Shown: piece after piece, positions 7,677 to 15,918 of the stretch | Layout of the letters: each line of letters starts with the position of its first letter | How positions within the stretch are numbered: the stretch's first letter is position 1 | Source: an uncultured Hungatella sp. | GTDB taxonomy: Bacteria > Bacillota > Clostridia > Lachnospirales > Lachnospiraceae | DNA length: 40,132 nt | Reading direction: 5' to 3' | Assembly: GCA_910588325.1 (NCBI GenBank) | Contig: CAJUPP010000029.1 | Span: 1 to 40,132, forward strand | Notes under the pieces: generated by a model | Databases searched by the model: none | Told to the model about the DNA's origin: nothing | Seen by the model: only the letters and a program-made list of their open reading frames with translations | Position numbers and translations under genes: made by a program

Positions 7677-9317
7677 TTAACATAAACCAGCCGCCATCAC
7701 CACCCGTTTCATACAACGCCAGTAATTCCTCTCCCGGATACTCTCTGCTTCTCTAATCCTCCTTTCCGCATAATCCAATCCCCTTTTCCAGTCTCCCCGC
7801 ACAATGCCAAGATTTAAACAATACCTGGCTTCTTCTGCCTTTCTGGCACTTAAACCGGCAGTTTCCATATCGGCCAGCACCTGAAATGCCGCCTTGTCAT
7901 AAACCGGATTTAAAAATCTTCCCAGTTCAGAGTCATACTCCAGCTCAAACACCGTATTCTCTCTGCTGTCAGGCAGAAAGCACACATCTTCCGATGTTTC
8001 CTCTACATGAAGATAATACAAAGATGCCCTGTCCTTCCCCTCATTTATTCGCAAAATTCTCCCCAGCCTTTGGAGCCGCTGCCGCCGTGTGGCTGTTCCC
8101 GAAAGAATAATCCCTACGGATGCGTCCGGCACGTCTACACCTTCATCTATGGCCTTGCAGGCAATGAGAATCCGTATCTGGTCGGTTCGAAACCGTTCCA
8201 ACGTATTTTTATTGGCCAGAATCCCCATCTGGGAATGATATCGCCCCACTTTCCCGGGGTATTGATGATTTAAACGCTCATACAGCATCTCCGCCTGACG
8301 GATGCGTTCTCCAAAAATAAGAATCTTCTTATTTTCATCCAGCCTGTATATCAAAGACAAGGCACAGTCAATCCGCTCTGACGCCATACACACAAGACTC
8401 TTCCTTTTATAAGAAAGCCTCATGTATCCGGCGGCGGCCTCCCCAATCTTCCTGTCTTTACCGCCGCAAAGGTTCTTCATAAATTCAAACTGCTCCCGGA
8501 CATCCATTTTCTTTAACAACGGATACGCGCTAACCAACGTATTATACAACTGTGTCATTCTGTCCGTCATGTCCTCATATTCCGCCCGCTCATCGTTCTG
8601 AAAAGAAAGCCGGATATGAAAAATATCATATTGGCATACGGTTCCATGGAGAGCGGCTTCCTCCATCCCATAGCTGTATATTCTGGGGCCCAAAACAGAG
8701 GCCAGATACTGCCGGTGCTGTCCTGACGGCAGAGTAGCAGAAAGACCCAACGTAAAAAAGTTCTTCCGATACGGCTCTATAAAAGGCAGGAACTCAAAAA
8801 TAAGGCTGTTCTGGCCGCTGTCATAGTGATGACATTCATCGGCAATCAGAAAAATACTTTCCCCCTGTTTCAGTTCCTCAAGAATCTGTCTGGCCAGCTC
8901 ATAGCGGGCAGAATTGATTACATAAATCATGAACCGGCAGTCCGGCGAATCCTTAAAACCACCTCCTCGCAGTCCGATTCTTCCTTCCCAGTCCCTTAAG
9001 CCGTCCCCCTTACAGACATCGGTTTCACCCGCCATAGCCTCCTTATCCTCAGTTTCTGGCATCCCGCATTCGTCTTCCCTCCGAACCTTATCCTGAAATT
9101 TTCTTATGGCTTTGCTCCACTGCTGCATCAATGTACTTGTAGGCACAACGATTTTGACCCTGAGCTTTGGATTCCCGTCTTTCAACAGCCTGTCCACCGC
9201 AGCCAAAGCCAGCAAAGTTTTTCCGGCTCCCGTAACTGCCTGAACCATCCCACGGCAGCCAGCAGACTGCCATCGGTTCAAACATTCCTCCTGCCATTTA
9301 TAAAGCTTTCTTTCCAT
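7677..9317 (-). CDS. Superfamily II DECH-box helicase
   Basis: This is a 546-residue helicase with all SF2 motifs: a Q-like LYKWQEECLNRW, Walker A AVTGAGKT (about 27-34), Ia VVPTSTLMQQW, II DECHH, III SAT, IV ILIFGER, V AIDEGVDVP and VI QRLGRILR. A charged, low-similarity insert occupies about residues 75-125. Its overall look is of XPB/RadD-like double-strand DNA translocases, and no nuclease domain is fused. I chose the ATG at 9317, preceded by AGGTGG, over a longer reading from 9359. It is divergent from the three-gene ATPase cassette across a 271-base gap. Helicases beside BrxC/BrxD-like ATPases are typical of DNA-processing or defence loci, so a shared function is inferred. The gene may be co-transcribed with the glucosidase. 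Confidence 0.88.
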   Translation of the reverse strand: MERKLYKWQEECLNRWQSAGCRGMVQAVTGAGKTLLALAAVDRLLKDGNPKLRVKIVVPTSTLMQQWSKAIRKFQDKVRREDECGMPETEDKEAMAGETDVCKGDGLRDWEGRIGLRGGGFKDSPDCRFMIYVINSARYELARQILEELKQGESIFLIADECHHYDSGQNSLIFEFLPFIEPYRKNFFTLGLSATLPSGQHRQYLASVLGPRIYSYGMEEAALHGTVCQYDIFHIRLSFQNDERAEYEDMTDRMTQLYNTLVSAYPLLKKMDVREQFEFMKNLCGGKDRKIGEAAAGYMRLSYKRKSLVCMASERIDCALSLIYRLDENKKILIFGERIRQAEMLYERLNHQYPGKVGRYHSQMGILANKNTLERFRTDQIRILIACKAIDEGVDVPDASVGIILSGTATRRQRLQRLGRILRINEGKDRASLYYLHVEETSEDVCFLPDSRENTVFELEYDSELGRFLNPVYDKAAFQVLADMETAGLSARKAEEARYCLNLGIVRGDWKRGLDYAERRIREAESIRERNYWRCMKRVVMAAGLC

Positions 9318-9377
9318 TCTACCACCTATCCGTGCCCTGCCAGCTAAAATGGGCCTCACAGCTATATTGGCTCGTTG

Positions 9378-9403
9378 TGACTAATCTGCGAAGTAATTGG
9401 TCA
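9378..9403. repeat. Inverted repeat in the helicase/ATPase divergent gap
   Basis: TGACTAAT and ATTGGTCA form eight-base arms with one wobble pair around a 10-base loop. It lies close to the helicase start, where an operator or leader hairpin would sit. The rest of 9318-9516 shows no gene. Confidence 0.35.
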
Positions 9404-9516
9404 TGGCGGGAATCAATATCACGATTTAGTTAAACACGAAACTCTGAACTAACGGACATTGAAGCCTGAACCATAACCTAATTTTACCACATCGAAGACA
9501 TTTCCGAAAGAAATTA

Positions 9517-9545
9517 TTGAAAACTCTTTCCATATAACTTATACT
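9517..9545 (+). promoter_or_regulatory. Promoter of the three-gene ATPase cassette
   Basis: TTGAAA, a 17-base spacer and TATACT give a predicted start of transcription about 37 bases before the ATG at 9589. I found no comparably good promoter for the divergent helicase. Confidence 0.65.
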
Positions 9546-9588
9546 TCATATAGATATCTAAAAATTAAAATGCAAAGGAAAAAAATTT

Positions 9589-10365
9589 ATGAATTACGAA
9601 AACCTCTATGAAACCCTGCAGCCTCAGCACAAATCCTTAAAAGAAAGCCTTGCCTCTCTGCAGAAGCTTTCCAAAACTGTTACCCGGGAGACAGAGGGCG
9701 GTGAAATCCGAAATCTTCTAAAAGATTTGGATACCATGGCGGAGAATGCCGCCGCTCTTTCTTCTATTCTGGAAACCATGAAAAACGCTGTCAGCCAGTT
9801 TGACACCAAGACATATTTTGAAAGCGGAGACTTTGAACGGCAGATGTTGGATGCCTGCCGTGAAAAAGGCGTGGACGTCCAGGGTTCCTCGCCAGTCTAT
9901 GAGATGTTCCCCTATCGGGTAAAGCTGGATATGGAAAATCAGGACGTGTATCTTGACCGGAAAAAATTCCAGTGCATGCGTCCCAAAAGCTTTGTGGATA
10001 TGGTTCAGAAAAGCCAGGAAAAGCTGAATAAAGTTGCTTTTAATCCCTCCTCCTTTGCCGGTGAGCTGGCGGATGCCTATGACACCGCCATCCTGAAACT
10101 GAAACGGCGGCCTGGAGCGGATATCTATCTCAGCAGCCTGCACAAATATCTGGCCCCCATGAGCCGGTTTAGGAAGGATTACGACCAGCAAAGCTTTGCC
10201 TTCGACCTGGCCAGGTTATATATTTCCGGAATTGAAGAGACGAAAAACGGAAGAAGATTCCAGTTCGGCACCAGCAGAGACTGCAGCAAGCCCATCCGTA
10301 TCCTGGATAAAAACGGCAGGGAACAATTCCTGTCTACCATCTGTTTCTATAAACAAGAGGTATAA
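9589..10365 (+). CDS. Unknown protein, first gene of the BREX-like ATPase cassette
   Basis: This is a 258-residue soluble protein I do not recognise. Residues about 1-70 are helical and rich in Leu, Lys and Glu with heptad spacing, probably a coiled coil (for example SLKESLASLQKLSKTV). The central part, YRVKLDMENQDVYLDRKKFQ, looks like a small beta domain, and the C-terminus again alternates helix and strand. It has no signal peptide, membrane helix, cysteine cluster or obvious catalytic motif. AAAGGA precedes the ATG by nine bases. The next gene starts two bases after its stop, so it should be made together with the two ATPases, perhaps as an adaptor or substrate-recognition subunit (inference). 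Confidence 0.8.
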   Translation: MNYENLYETLQPQHKSLKESLASLQKLSKTVTRETEGGEIRNLLKDLDTMAENAAALSSILETMKNAVSQFDTKTYFESGDFERQMLDACREKGVDVQGSSPVYEMFPYRVKLDMENQDVYLDRKKFQCMRPKSFVDMVQKSQEKLNKVAFNPSSFAGELADAYDTAILKLKRRPGADIYLSSLHKYLAPMSRFRKDYDQQSFAFDLARLYISGIEETKNGRRFQFGTSRDCSKPIRILDKNGREQFLSTICFYKQEV

Positions 10366-10367
10366 TT

Positions 10368-11573
10368 ATGATGTCAGAATATAATGAAATCTTAGAAAAT
10401 CCGGTTTCTGATTCCGCCGGAACCCCTCTGTCCTGTGGAATCCAATTTCTTACGGATTTCTGGAAAGAGAAGTATCTGCAGGAATATATTAAAAACGGCG
10501 GCAGCAAGCTTAAATTTGTCACCGGCCGGCCAGGCAGCGGAAAAACCCACTTTTTGCGGCTGATGTCGTCCATTGCCGCCGGCGAGAACTACAAGACCGT
10601 ATGGTTTTCCGCCAAAGATGTGTGGATGCATGATTTCAAAGAGGTGTATGTAGAAATCTTCCGCCAGAGCGGTCTTTTGGACTGTCTGGAACTCTTAAGC
10701 AGGCAAATTATAAAAGATATGGGATTTGACAACCAGGAGATTCCCGCAGATATGAAGTTCTTCGACTATCTTTGTCAAAACGGGATGGGGGACGCCATGA
10801 ACAAGCGGGAAATCCGCACTCTTTTAAAACAGATGTTTTTGGACAATCCCATGCTTGACAACAATTTTGCTTTGGCCTGTTCCATGCTTACCGGAAGCAT
10901 TCTTGGCTATCCAATTTTGGAGGATCCCAGCCGGGATATGCTCCTTGCATGGCTGGAGGGCGACCGTACGGTAAAGCTTTCCCAGCTGCGGTCTCTTGGA
11001 TTTTATCCCAGCCGCATCACCAAGTTTAATGCCAGGCATATGCTGCGGTCTCTGGCAGAGGTCATCCGGTTAAGCGGATTCTGCGGTTTGTTTATCGTAG
11101 TTGATGATTTGGAGATTCTTATCAGCCGGTCCAGCCTGGAACCGGTCCATTACACGAAAATGAAGCGGGAGGACACCTATGAGAGCATCCGACAGCTGAT
11201 TGATGATATCGACTCTATGAAGAATATCATGTTTGTCTATGGATTCGACCGGGAGCTGATGGACAATGAGAATGCCGGCTTGAAGGCATACCAGGCTCTG
11301 TGGATGCGGATTCAGAATGAAATTGTGGGAGAACGGTTCAATCGTTTCTCCGATATGGTGGATTTGGATTTGCTGGCGGCTCAGGAATATACGCCGGATG
11401 TGATTGTTTCCATTTCCGAAAGTCTTGCCCGCGCCCGAAAAAATACGGCTGCGGTTCCGCTGAATATGGATGCTGCAAAAGAGATTGCGGCTCAGGCCCA
11501 TACGGGAGCCGTAGGTGTCCCAAAACTGATACAGATTGCTATGGAGGAGGTAAGCCAAAAATGTATGATATAG
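10368..11573 (+). CDS. BrxC/BrxD-like (DUF2791-type) P-loop ATPase, first copy
   Basis: This is a 401-residue P-loop ATPase. Walker A GRPGSGKTH is at residues 53-61 and Walker B LFIVVDDLE at 241-249. A helical insert of roughly 150 residues lies between them, and a C-terminal helical region contains ESLARARKN. This layout matches the BREX-type ATPase family (DUF2791/BrxC-BrxD). The family call is made from layout and resemblance to the next gene, with no search run. The ATG follows GAGG at seven bases. Upstream spacing is two bases, and the 3' end overlaps the next gene by 13 bases. No methylase, PglZ-like phosphatase or protease is present, so this is not a full BREX set. The likely role is nucleotide-dependent DNA loading or remodelling with its partner ATPase (inference). 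Confidence 0.72.
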   Translation: MMSEYNEILENPVSDSAGTPLSCGIQFLTDFWKEKYLQEYIKNGGSKLKFVTGRPGSGKTHFLRLMSSIAAGENYKTVWFSAKDVWMHDFKEVYVEIFRQSGLLDCLELLSRQIIKDMGFDNQEIPADMKFFDYLCQNGMGDAMNKREIRTLLKQMFLDNPMLDNNFALACSMLTGSILGYPILEDPSRDMLLAWLEGDRTVKLSQLRSLGFYPSRITKFNARHMLRSLAEVIRLSGFCGLFIVVDDLEILISRSSLEPVHYTKMKREDTYESIRQLIDDIDSMKNIMFVYGFDRELMDNENAGLKAYQALWMRIQNEIVGERFNRFSDMVDLDLLAAQEYTPDVIVSISESLARARKNTAAVPLNMDAAKEIAAQAHTGAVGVPKLIQIAMEEVSQKCMI

Positions 11574-12751
11574 AAGCCAGACACATCATTGAGGCACTGC
11601 GCTCCGGCGTCCCTTCCAGAGCGGTGGGGCAATATTTTTCCGAAGCTCGTCCCAGGATTATGAAGGAGATTTCCGGGCGCCTGGATATGGTACGGGAAAA
11701 GGGCAAGTCAAGCGGAATGATCATCAGCGGAAAGTATGGGGAAGGGAAGACACATCTGCTTAATACGGTTTTTAATCTGGCCCATTCCGCCAACATGGTG
11801 GTTTCTTATCTCTGCTTAAGCAAAGAGACGCCAATGGACAAGCTTCATCTGGTGTATCAAAAAGCTCTGCAGAATCTTTACCTGCCTGGACGCCGACAGC
11901 CAGGGTTTATGCAGGAACTGGAGAAAATTTCTCCAAACAGTCCTCTGGCCGGAGAAATGCTTCCTTTTGCCGCCAAAAATCTGGAGACAGACAAGCTTTA
12001 CTATCTGTTCCGGGCTTATCTGAATACAGAAGACACAGATGAAAAGTTCCTTCTGCTGGCTGATTTGGAAGGAGATTTTGTCTCCAACGGCTCTTTGAAA
12101 AAGATTTATAAGCGGATTTTCGGACAAACCGTAAAATATAATGAGAATTTCAGCAAAACGCGGCACTGCGGGGATTATGTTTCGTTTATGAGCCATCTCT
12201 TTACCCAGATGGGATATGATGGGTGGGTCATCCTGGTTGATGAGACGGAACTGATGGGGCGGCTCAGCAAAAAAGCCCGCATCAATGCCTACCGCAATAT
12301 GGCCCGGTTCCTTCTTCCGGAGCTGTGCCCTGAGACTACATTTACGCTGTTTGCCCTGACATCCTCCTATGTGGAGGATGTGATTGAGGGAAAGCATGAT
12401 TATGAAAATCTGGAAACCATCTATCCTATCAGCCAGGAACCGGCAAGAACCGTCCTGGATATGATGGTTAAGGCTCCCCAGCTTCTGCCTCTTACCAAAG
12501 ACGAGATTACAGATGCTCTGTGTAAGATACAGGATTTTCACGGAAAAGCCTACCAATGGACTCCCAATGTATCCCCGGAAGCTCTGGCCGAGGCCACAAA
12601 GTCTGGAGGATATCTGCTGCGAACCAAGATTCGGGCCGCCATCGAATTTCTGGATCAGCTTTATCAGTATGGGAAAGCCGGAAAGACTACCATCAACGAG
12701 CTGGGGCAAGAGACCTTTGAGGAGGATGTGCCTTCCATTGATGAATTTTAA
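11561..12751 (+). CDS. BrxD-like (DUF2791-type) P-loop ATPase, second copy
   Basis: This is a 396-residue ATPase. It opens with EARHIIEALRSGVPSRAV, the N-terminal helix pattern of BREX BrxD proteins. Walker A GKYGEGKTH is at residues 57-65, followed by a strand and LSKETPMDKLHLVYQ (the BrxD-type P-D/E-T-P-x-x-K/R-L segment), and Walker B GWVILVDETEL at 221-231. The last third is helical with a YLLRTKIRAAIEFL segment. It overlaps the previous gene by 13 bases, and GGAGGAGG lies ten bases before its ATG. A strong hairpin terminator follows 15 bases after the stop, which closes the cassette. The paralogous but diverged pair suggests a hetero-oligomeric ATPase. Function is unknown. Confidence 0.78.
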   Translation: MYDIEARHIIEALRSGVPSRAVGQYFSEARPRIMKEISGRLDMVREKGKSSGMIISGKYGEGKTHLLNTVFNLAHSANMVVSYLCLSKETPMDKLHLVYQKALQNLYLPGRRQPGFMQELEKISPNSPLAGEMLPFAAKNLETDKLYYLFRAYLNTEDTDEKFLLLADLEGDFVSNGSLKKIYKRIFGQTVKYNENFSKTRHCGDYVSFMSHLFTQMGYDGWVILVDETELMGRLSKKARINAYRNMARFLLPELCPETTFTLFALTSSYVEDVIEGKHDYENLETIYPISQEPARTVLDMMVKAPQLLPLTKDEITDALCKIQDFHGKAYQWTPNVSPEALAEATKSGGYLLRTKIRAAIEFLDQLYQYGKAGKTTINELGQETFEEDVPSIDEF

Positions 12752-12765
12752 CAGACGAAACTCAT

Positions 12766-12816
12766 AAAAAAGAGAGCCGGTATCTTGGCCTTATGGCTTT
12801 GATGCCAGCTCTTTTA
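12766..12816. terminator. Bidirectional terminator between the ATPase cassette and ctp
   Basis: AAAAAAGAGAGCCGGTATC pairs with GATGCCAGCTCTTTT through a near-perfect stem with A and T runs on either side. It can end both the plus-strand cassette and the minus-strand ctp transcript. Confidence 0.8.
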
Positions 12817-12879
12817 CTACAGTATAAACCTCACACTTCCAGATTTTCTTCCTGAAAGCGCTCATCTTTGCCTCTTCTC

Positions 12880-14262
12880 TCACTTACTCACTTTCAACCG
12901 CTGAATATCCGTCTTCATGCTCTCCGGTTCAATCTTCTCAAGGGCCTCGATGGCTGCCTGTACCTGATTATCCTCACTTAATTCCACTACAGCCTTTGTC
13001 TTTAACTCCTCGTCCAGATCCACCTCCACATCCGGTTCCAGCCCTTTTCCGTGAAGGTCAAACCCGCTGGGCGTATAGTAATGGGAAGTAGTCAGCTTAA
13101 TCGCCGTTCCGTCTCCCAATGGAACCAGCTGTTGCACAATCCCTTTGCCAAACGTCTGAGTCCCCACGGCAATCCCCGCCTCATAATCCTGCACTGCCCC
13201 TGTAAACACCTCCGCAGCACTGGCTGAATTTCCATTTACTAAAACTGCCATAGGCACTGTCAGCTGGTGGTCATCCTTCTTCGGATACCGGTTATCCTCA
13301 TATCCGCTGTCCGCTTCCTTTATGATCTGTCCGTCCTTGCAGTAATACCGCTCTCCCTTTTCGTTCTTATCCTTTGTATAGATTAACATTCCCTCCATCT
13401 TATCTTCTGGAAGAATGTAAGCAAGCATCTCCACCGCCGTATCAAGAACGCCGCCCGGATTGTTCCGCATATCCACAAGCAGCTTCTCCATTCCCTGCTT
13501 TTCCAGATCATCCACAGCATCCTTAAACTGTTTCGCTGTCACCTCATCAAACTGCATCACATAGATATAACCAACCTTATTCTCCAGCATCTGGTATTCT
13601 ACCGTAGGCACTTCAATCTGCCGCCTCTGCACCTTCAGCTCTACTTCCTCAGCGTTTTCTCCTCTGAGAACCGTAATATTTACAAAACTGCCTTCTTCAC
13701 CGCGGATATCCTCTTTCACGACCAGATCCAGTTCTTTTCCCGATACCGACTCGTCTTCAACCATGTAGATGATATCTCCCGGAAGCATTCCTGCCTCCAA
13801 TGCCGGAGAACCGGTAAAAACTTTGGTGATCGTCATAATCCCCGTCGTCCGGTTCTGCTGAACCATAGCGCCGATTCCGCAATATTCACCTGTGGTATCC
13901 TCAATCAGCGATCTATAATCCTCTTCATTATAATATACGGAATAAGGATCATCCAGGCCGTACATCATTCCCAGATAGATACCATCCTCTATCTTTTCCT
14001 CATCCTCATCAAATAAAAAGAGCTGATTTACAATATTCTCTATATACATCAGCTTGGCGCTGATCTGCTGAAAGTCAACTTTTGAGTCATCATTCAGGCT
14101 GTTATCCGCCTGTTTCGTCTCCACTTGATTGTCAATCACCGTTCGTCCAATAAGGAAAATTCCTGCGGATACCCCCACGATAATCAACCCTACAAAGGCT
14201 GTTACCAGCGCCCCTACCAGGACACCTTTCCAAAATTTATTTTTTGCTTCTTTATTTTCCAT
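12880..14262 (-). CDS. S41 family C-terminal processing protease (CtpA/CtpB-like)
   Basis: This is a 460-residue protease with one N-terminal membrane anchor (about 13-39) and the catalytic part outside the membrane. The PDZ domain spans about 128-212 (GSPALEAGMLPGDII at 151-165). The peptidase S41 core carries VDMRNNPGGVLD at 263-274, the nucleophile serine region NGNSASAAE at 343-351 and the general-base lysine in FGKG (K373). Such proteases trim periplasmic or wall-associated proteins, and in Firmicutes the gene commonly follows ftsEX. Here it is the last gene of a cdaR-ftsE-ftsX-ctp run, and AGAGGAG precedes its ATG. Its target may be a wall hydrolase or FtsEX partner (inference). Confidence 0.9.
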   Translation of the reverse strand: MENKEAKNKFWKGVLVGALVTAFVGLIIVGVSAGIFLIGRTVIDNQVETKQADNSLNDDSKVDFQQISAKLMYIENIVNQLFLFDEDEEKIEDGIYLGMMYGLDDPYSVYYNEEDYRSLIEDTTGEYCGIGAMVQQNRTTGIMTITKVFTGSPALEAGMLPGDIIYMVEDESVSGKELDLVVKEDIRGEEGSFVNITVLRGENAEEVELKVQRRQIEVPTVEYQMLENKVGYIYVMQFDEVTAKQFKDAVDDLEKQGMEKLLVDMRNNPGGVLDTAVEMLAYILPEDKMEGMLIYTKDKNEKGERYYCKDGQIIKEADSGYEDNRYPKKDDHQLTVPMAVLVNGNSASAAEVFTGAVQDYEAGIAVGTQTFGKGIVQQLVPLGDGTAIKLTTSHYYTPSGFDLHGKGLEPDVEVDLDEELKTKAVVELSEDNQVQAAIEALEKIEPESMKTDIQRLKVSK

Positions 14263-14317
14263 TTCTGTCTCCTCTTAAGGCTTAATATTCCCAATGCAAG
14301 CCATAATATACCAATCC

Positions 14318-15226
14318 TTACACCTTCAAGTGCTTCCGAATTGTAAAGAAGCTTGCAAAAAATCCAATTCCCAATCCTAAGAGAACTGCTGTCCCTGCCA
14401 TATAGGGAAAGATCTGCTCCAAGGGCAGAATCTGAAAAATTCCGGACAGAATCTGAAACCTGTCTGCAACATAAGCAATCACCTGCCTGTACAGATAAAA
14501 CATAAACGCCAGCGGAATCGCCGCCCCCAGAAGGCCCATCACAATTCCTTCCACTACAAAGGGAGCACGAATCATATAGTTAGTAGCCCCGATATAGCGC
14601 ATGATCTGATTCTCATTCTTCCTGAACGCCGCCGCCACATTAATCGTGTTACTGATCAGGAATACGGAAACAGCCAAAAGCACCCCGATAATCACAACAG
14701 ACAAAAGCCCCACAATGGTATTGAAGCTGGTAAGCCCGTCTGCCGCACTATTGGAATAATTCACCCGGCGGACCCCGTTTACTCCCTGCAGATAAGCCAC
14801 AAACTCATCCTGCTGTGCAATATCATTTAAAAAAATCTGATAGGATGCGGCTCCCGCCAAAGGATTATCTTCCATAAACCCTTCCGCCAGATCCTCCACC
14901 CCTGCGAAATAGTCCTTGGAAAATGTCTCCCAGGCCTCATCCGCAGACATAAACTGCATCTCCCGCACTTCACTGCGTCTGCCTATCTCCTCTCCTATGG
15001 CATGAATCTCACTGTCCGTCAGAGACTCATCAAAGAAAATTGTGATGCCTACCGTATTTTCCACGTTATTAACCATACTTCTTACATTGGTTATAATACT
15101 AAAAAACATACAGAACAAAAAAATACACGCAGAAATCGTCGCAACAGAGGCAAGGGAAAACCAAACGTTTCTACATATATTTATGATGCCTTGTTTCAGG
15201 CAATACCAAAATGTACTAATCCTCAT
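14318..15226 (-). CDS. ftsX: Cell-division ABC transporter permease FtsX
   Basis: This is a 302-residue protein with the FtsX layout: a cytoplasmic start, a first membrane helix at about 21-47, an extracellular domain of about 120 residues, then three more helices near 170-200, 220-245 and 270-295. NENQIMRYIGATNYMIRAPF is the conserved FtsX segment before the third helix. FtsX with FtsE does not transport solutes. It transmits ATP hydrolysis to peptidoglycan hydrolases at the septum. The start overlaps the ftsE end by 11 bases, so the two are translationally coupled. Confidence 0.93.
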   Translation of the reverse strand: MRISTFWYCLKQGIINICRNVWFSLASVATISACIFLFCMFFSIITNVRSMVNNVENTVGITIFFDESLTDSEIHAIGEEIGRRSEVREMQFMSADEAWETFSKDYFAGVEDLAEGFMEDNPLAGAASYQIFLNDIAQQDEFVAYLQGVNGVRRVNYSNSAADGLTSFNTIVGLLSVVIIGVLLAVSVFLISNTINVAAAFRKNENQIMRYIGATNYMIRAPFVVEGIVMGLLGAAIPLAFMFYLYRQVIAYVADRFQILSGIFQILPLEQIFPYMAGTAVLLGLGIGFFASFFTIRKHLKV

Positions 15227-15902
15227 GTAAATATCCGCCTTCTATCTCATCACTTACCACACATCCACGCTCCATAACAATGACCCGCTTCTGCATCCGA
15301 TCTACAATCTCCTGACTGTGGGTGACCACCACCACGGTAGTCCCCATCCGATTAATCTCATCCAGCAGTTTCATAATCTCTATTGCATTATGGCTGTCCA
15401 GATTTCCAGTAGGCTCATCAGCCAGCAATACCTCCGGACGGTTAATCAGCGCGCGGGCAATGGCTACACGCTGCTGTTCTCCTCCGGACAGCTGCTGCGG
15501 GTACATCTTATATTTGGCCGAAAGCCCTACCATCTGAAGCATAGCGGGAACAGATTCCCTAATCCTCCTTGTGGAAGTTCCGATAATTCTCTGAGCAAAT
15601 GCCACATTCTCATACACGTTCCTGTCCTTCAAAAGGCGGAAATCCTGAAACACCACTCCCAGCCTTCTGCGGTACTTGGGGACATAGTTTCTGGGCATCT
15701 TACCCAGATTCATGTCATTCACTACGATTTTGCCGGAAGTAGGCTCTATCTCCTTTAACAGCAGTTTTACAATAGTCGATTTTCCGGAACCGCTGCGGCC
15801 CATAATAAATACAAACTCCCCGTCTTCAATAGCAATATTAACATTTTTTAAGGCCTTGTTGCCAGTCTCGTATGTCTTGCAAATATTTGAAATCTCTATC
15901 AT
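15216..15902 (-). CDS. ftsE: Cell-division ATP-binding protein FtsE
   Basis: This is a 228-residue ABC ATPase. Walker A GRSGSGKST is near 35-43, the Q-loop is VFQDFRLL, the signature is LSGGEQQRVAIARAL, Walker B is VLLADEPTGNLD and the switch histidine is in VVVVTHS. Identity as FtsE follows from the DFRLLKDRNVYENVAF segment and from the overlapping ftsX. It powers FtsX in controlling septal wall hydrolases. GGAGAACAGG precedes the ATG, and it starts 16 bases after the cdaR-type regulator, so all four genes to ctp probably share a transcript. Confidence 0.94.
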   Translation of the reverse strand: MIEISNICKTYETGNKALKNVNIAIEDGEFVFIMGRSGSGKSTIVKLLLKEIEPTSGKIVVNDMNLGKMPRNYVPKYRRRLGVVFQDFRLLKDRNVYENVAFAQRIIGTSTRRIRESVPAMLQMVGLSAKYKMYPQQLSGGEQQRVAIARALINRPEVLLADEPTGNLDSHNAIEIMKLLDEINRMGTTVVVVTHSQEIVDRMQKRVIVMERGCVVSDEIEGGYLHED

Positions 15903-15918
15903 CCTGTTCTCCGGTCTA

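Noticed and set aside
11816..12709. Long 297-codon open frame on the minus strand
   Set aside because: It lies wholly antisense to the second ATPase, whose Walker motifs and ribosome site are clear. The antisense product has no recognisable motif.
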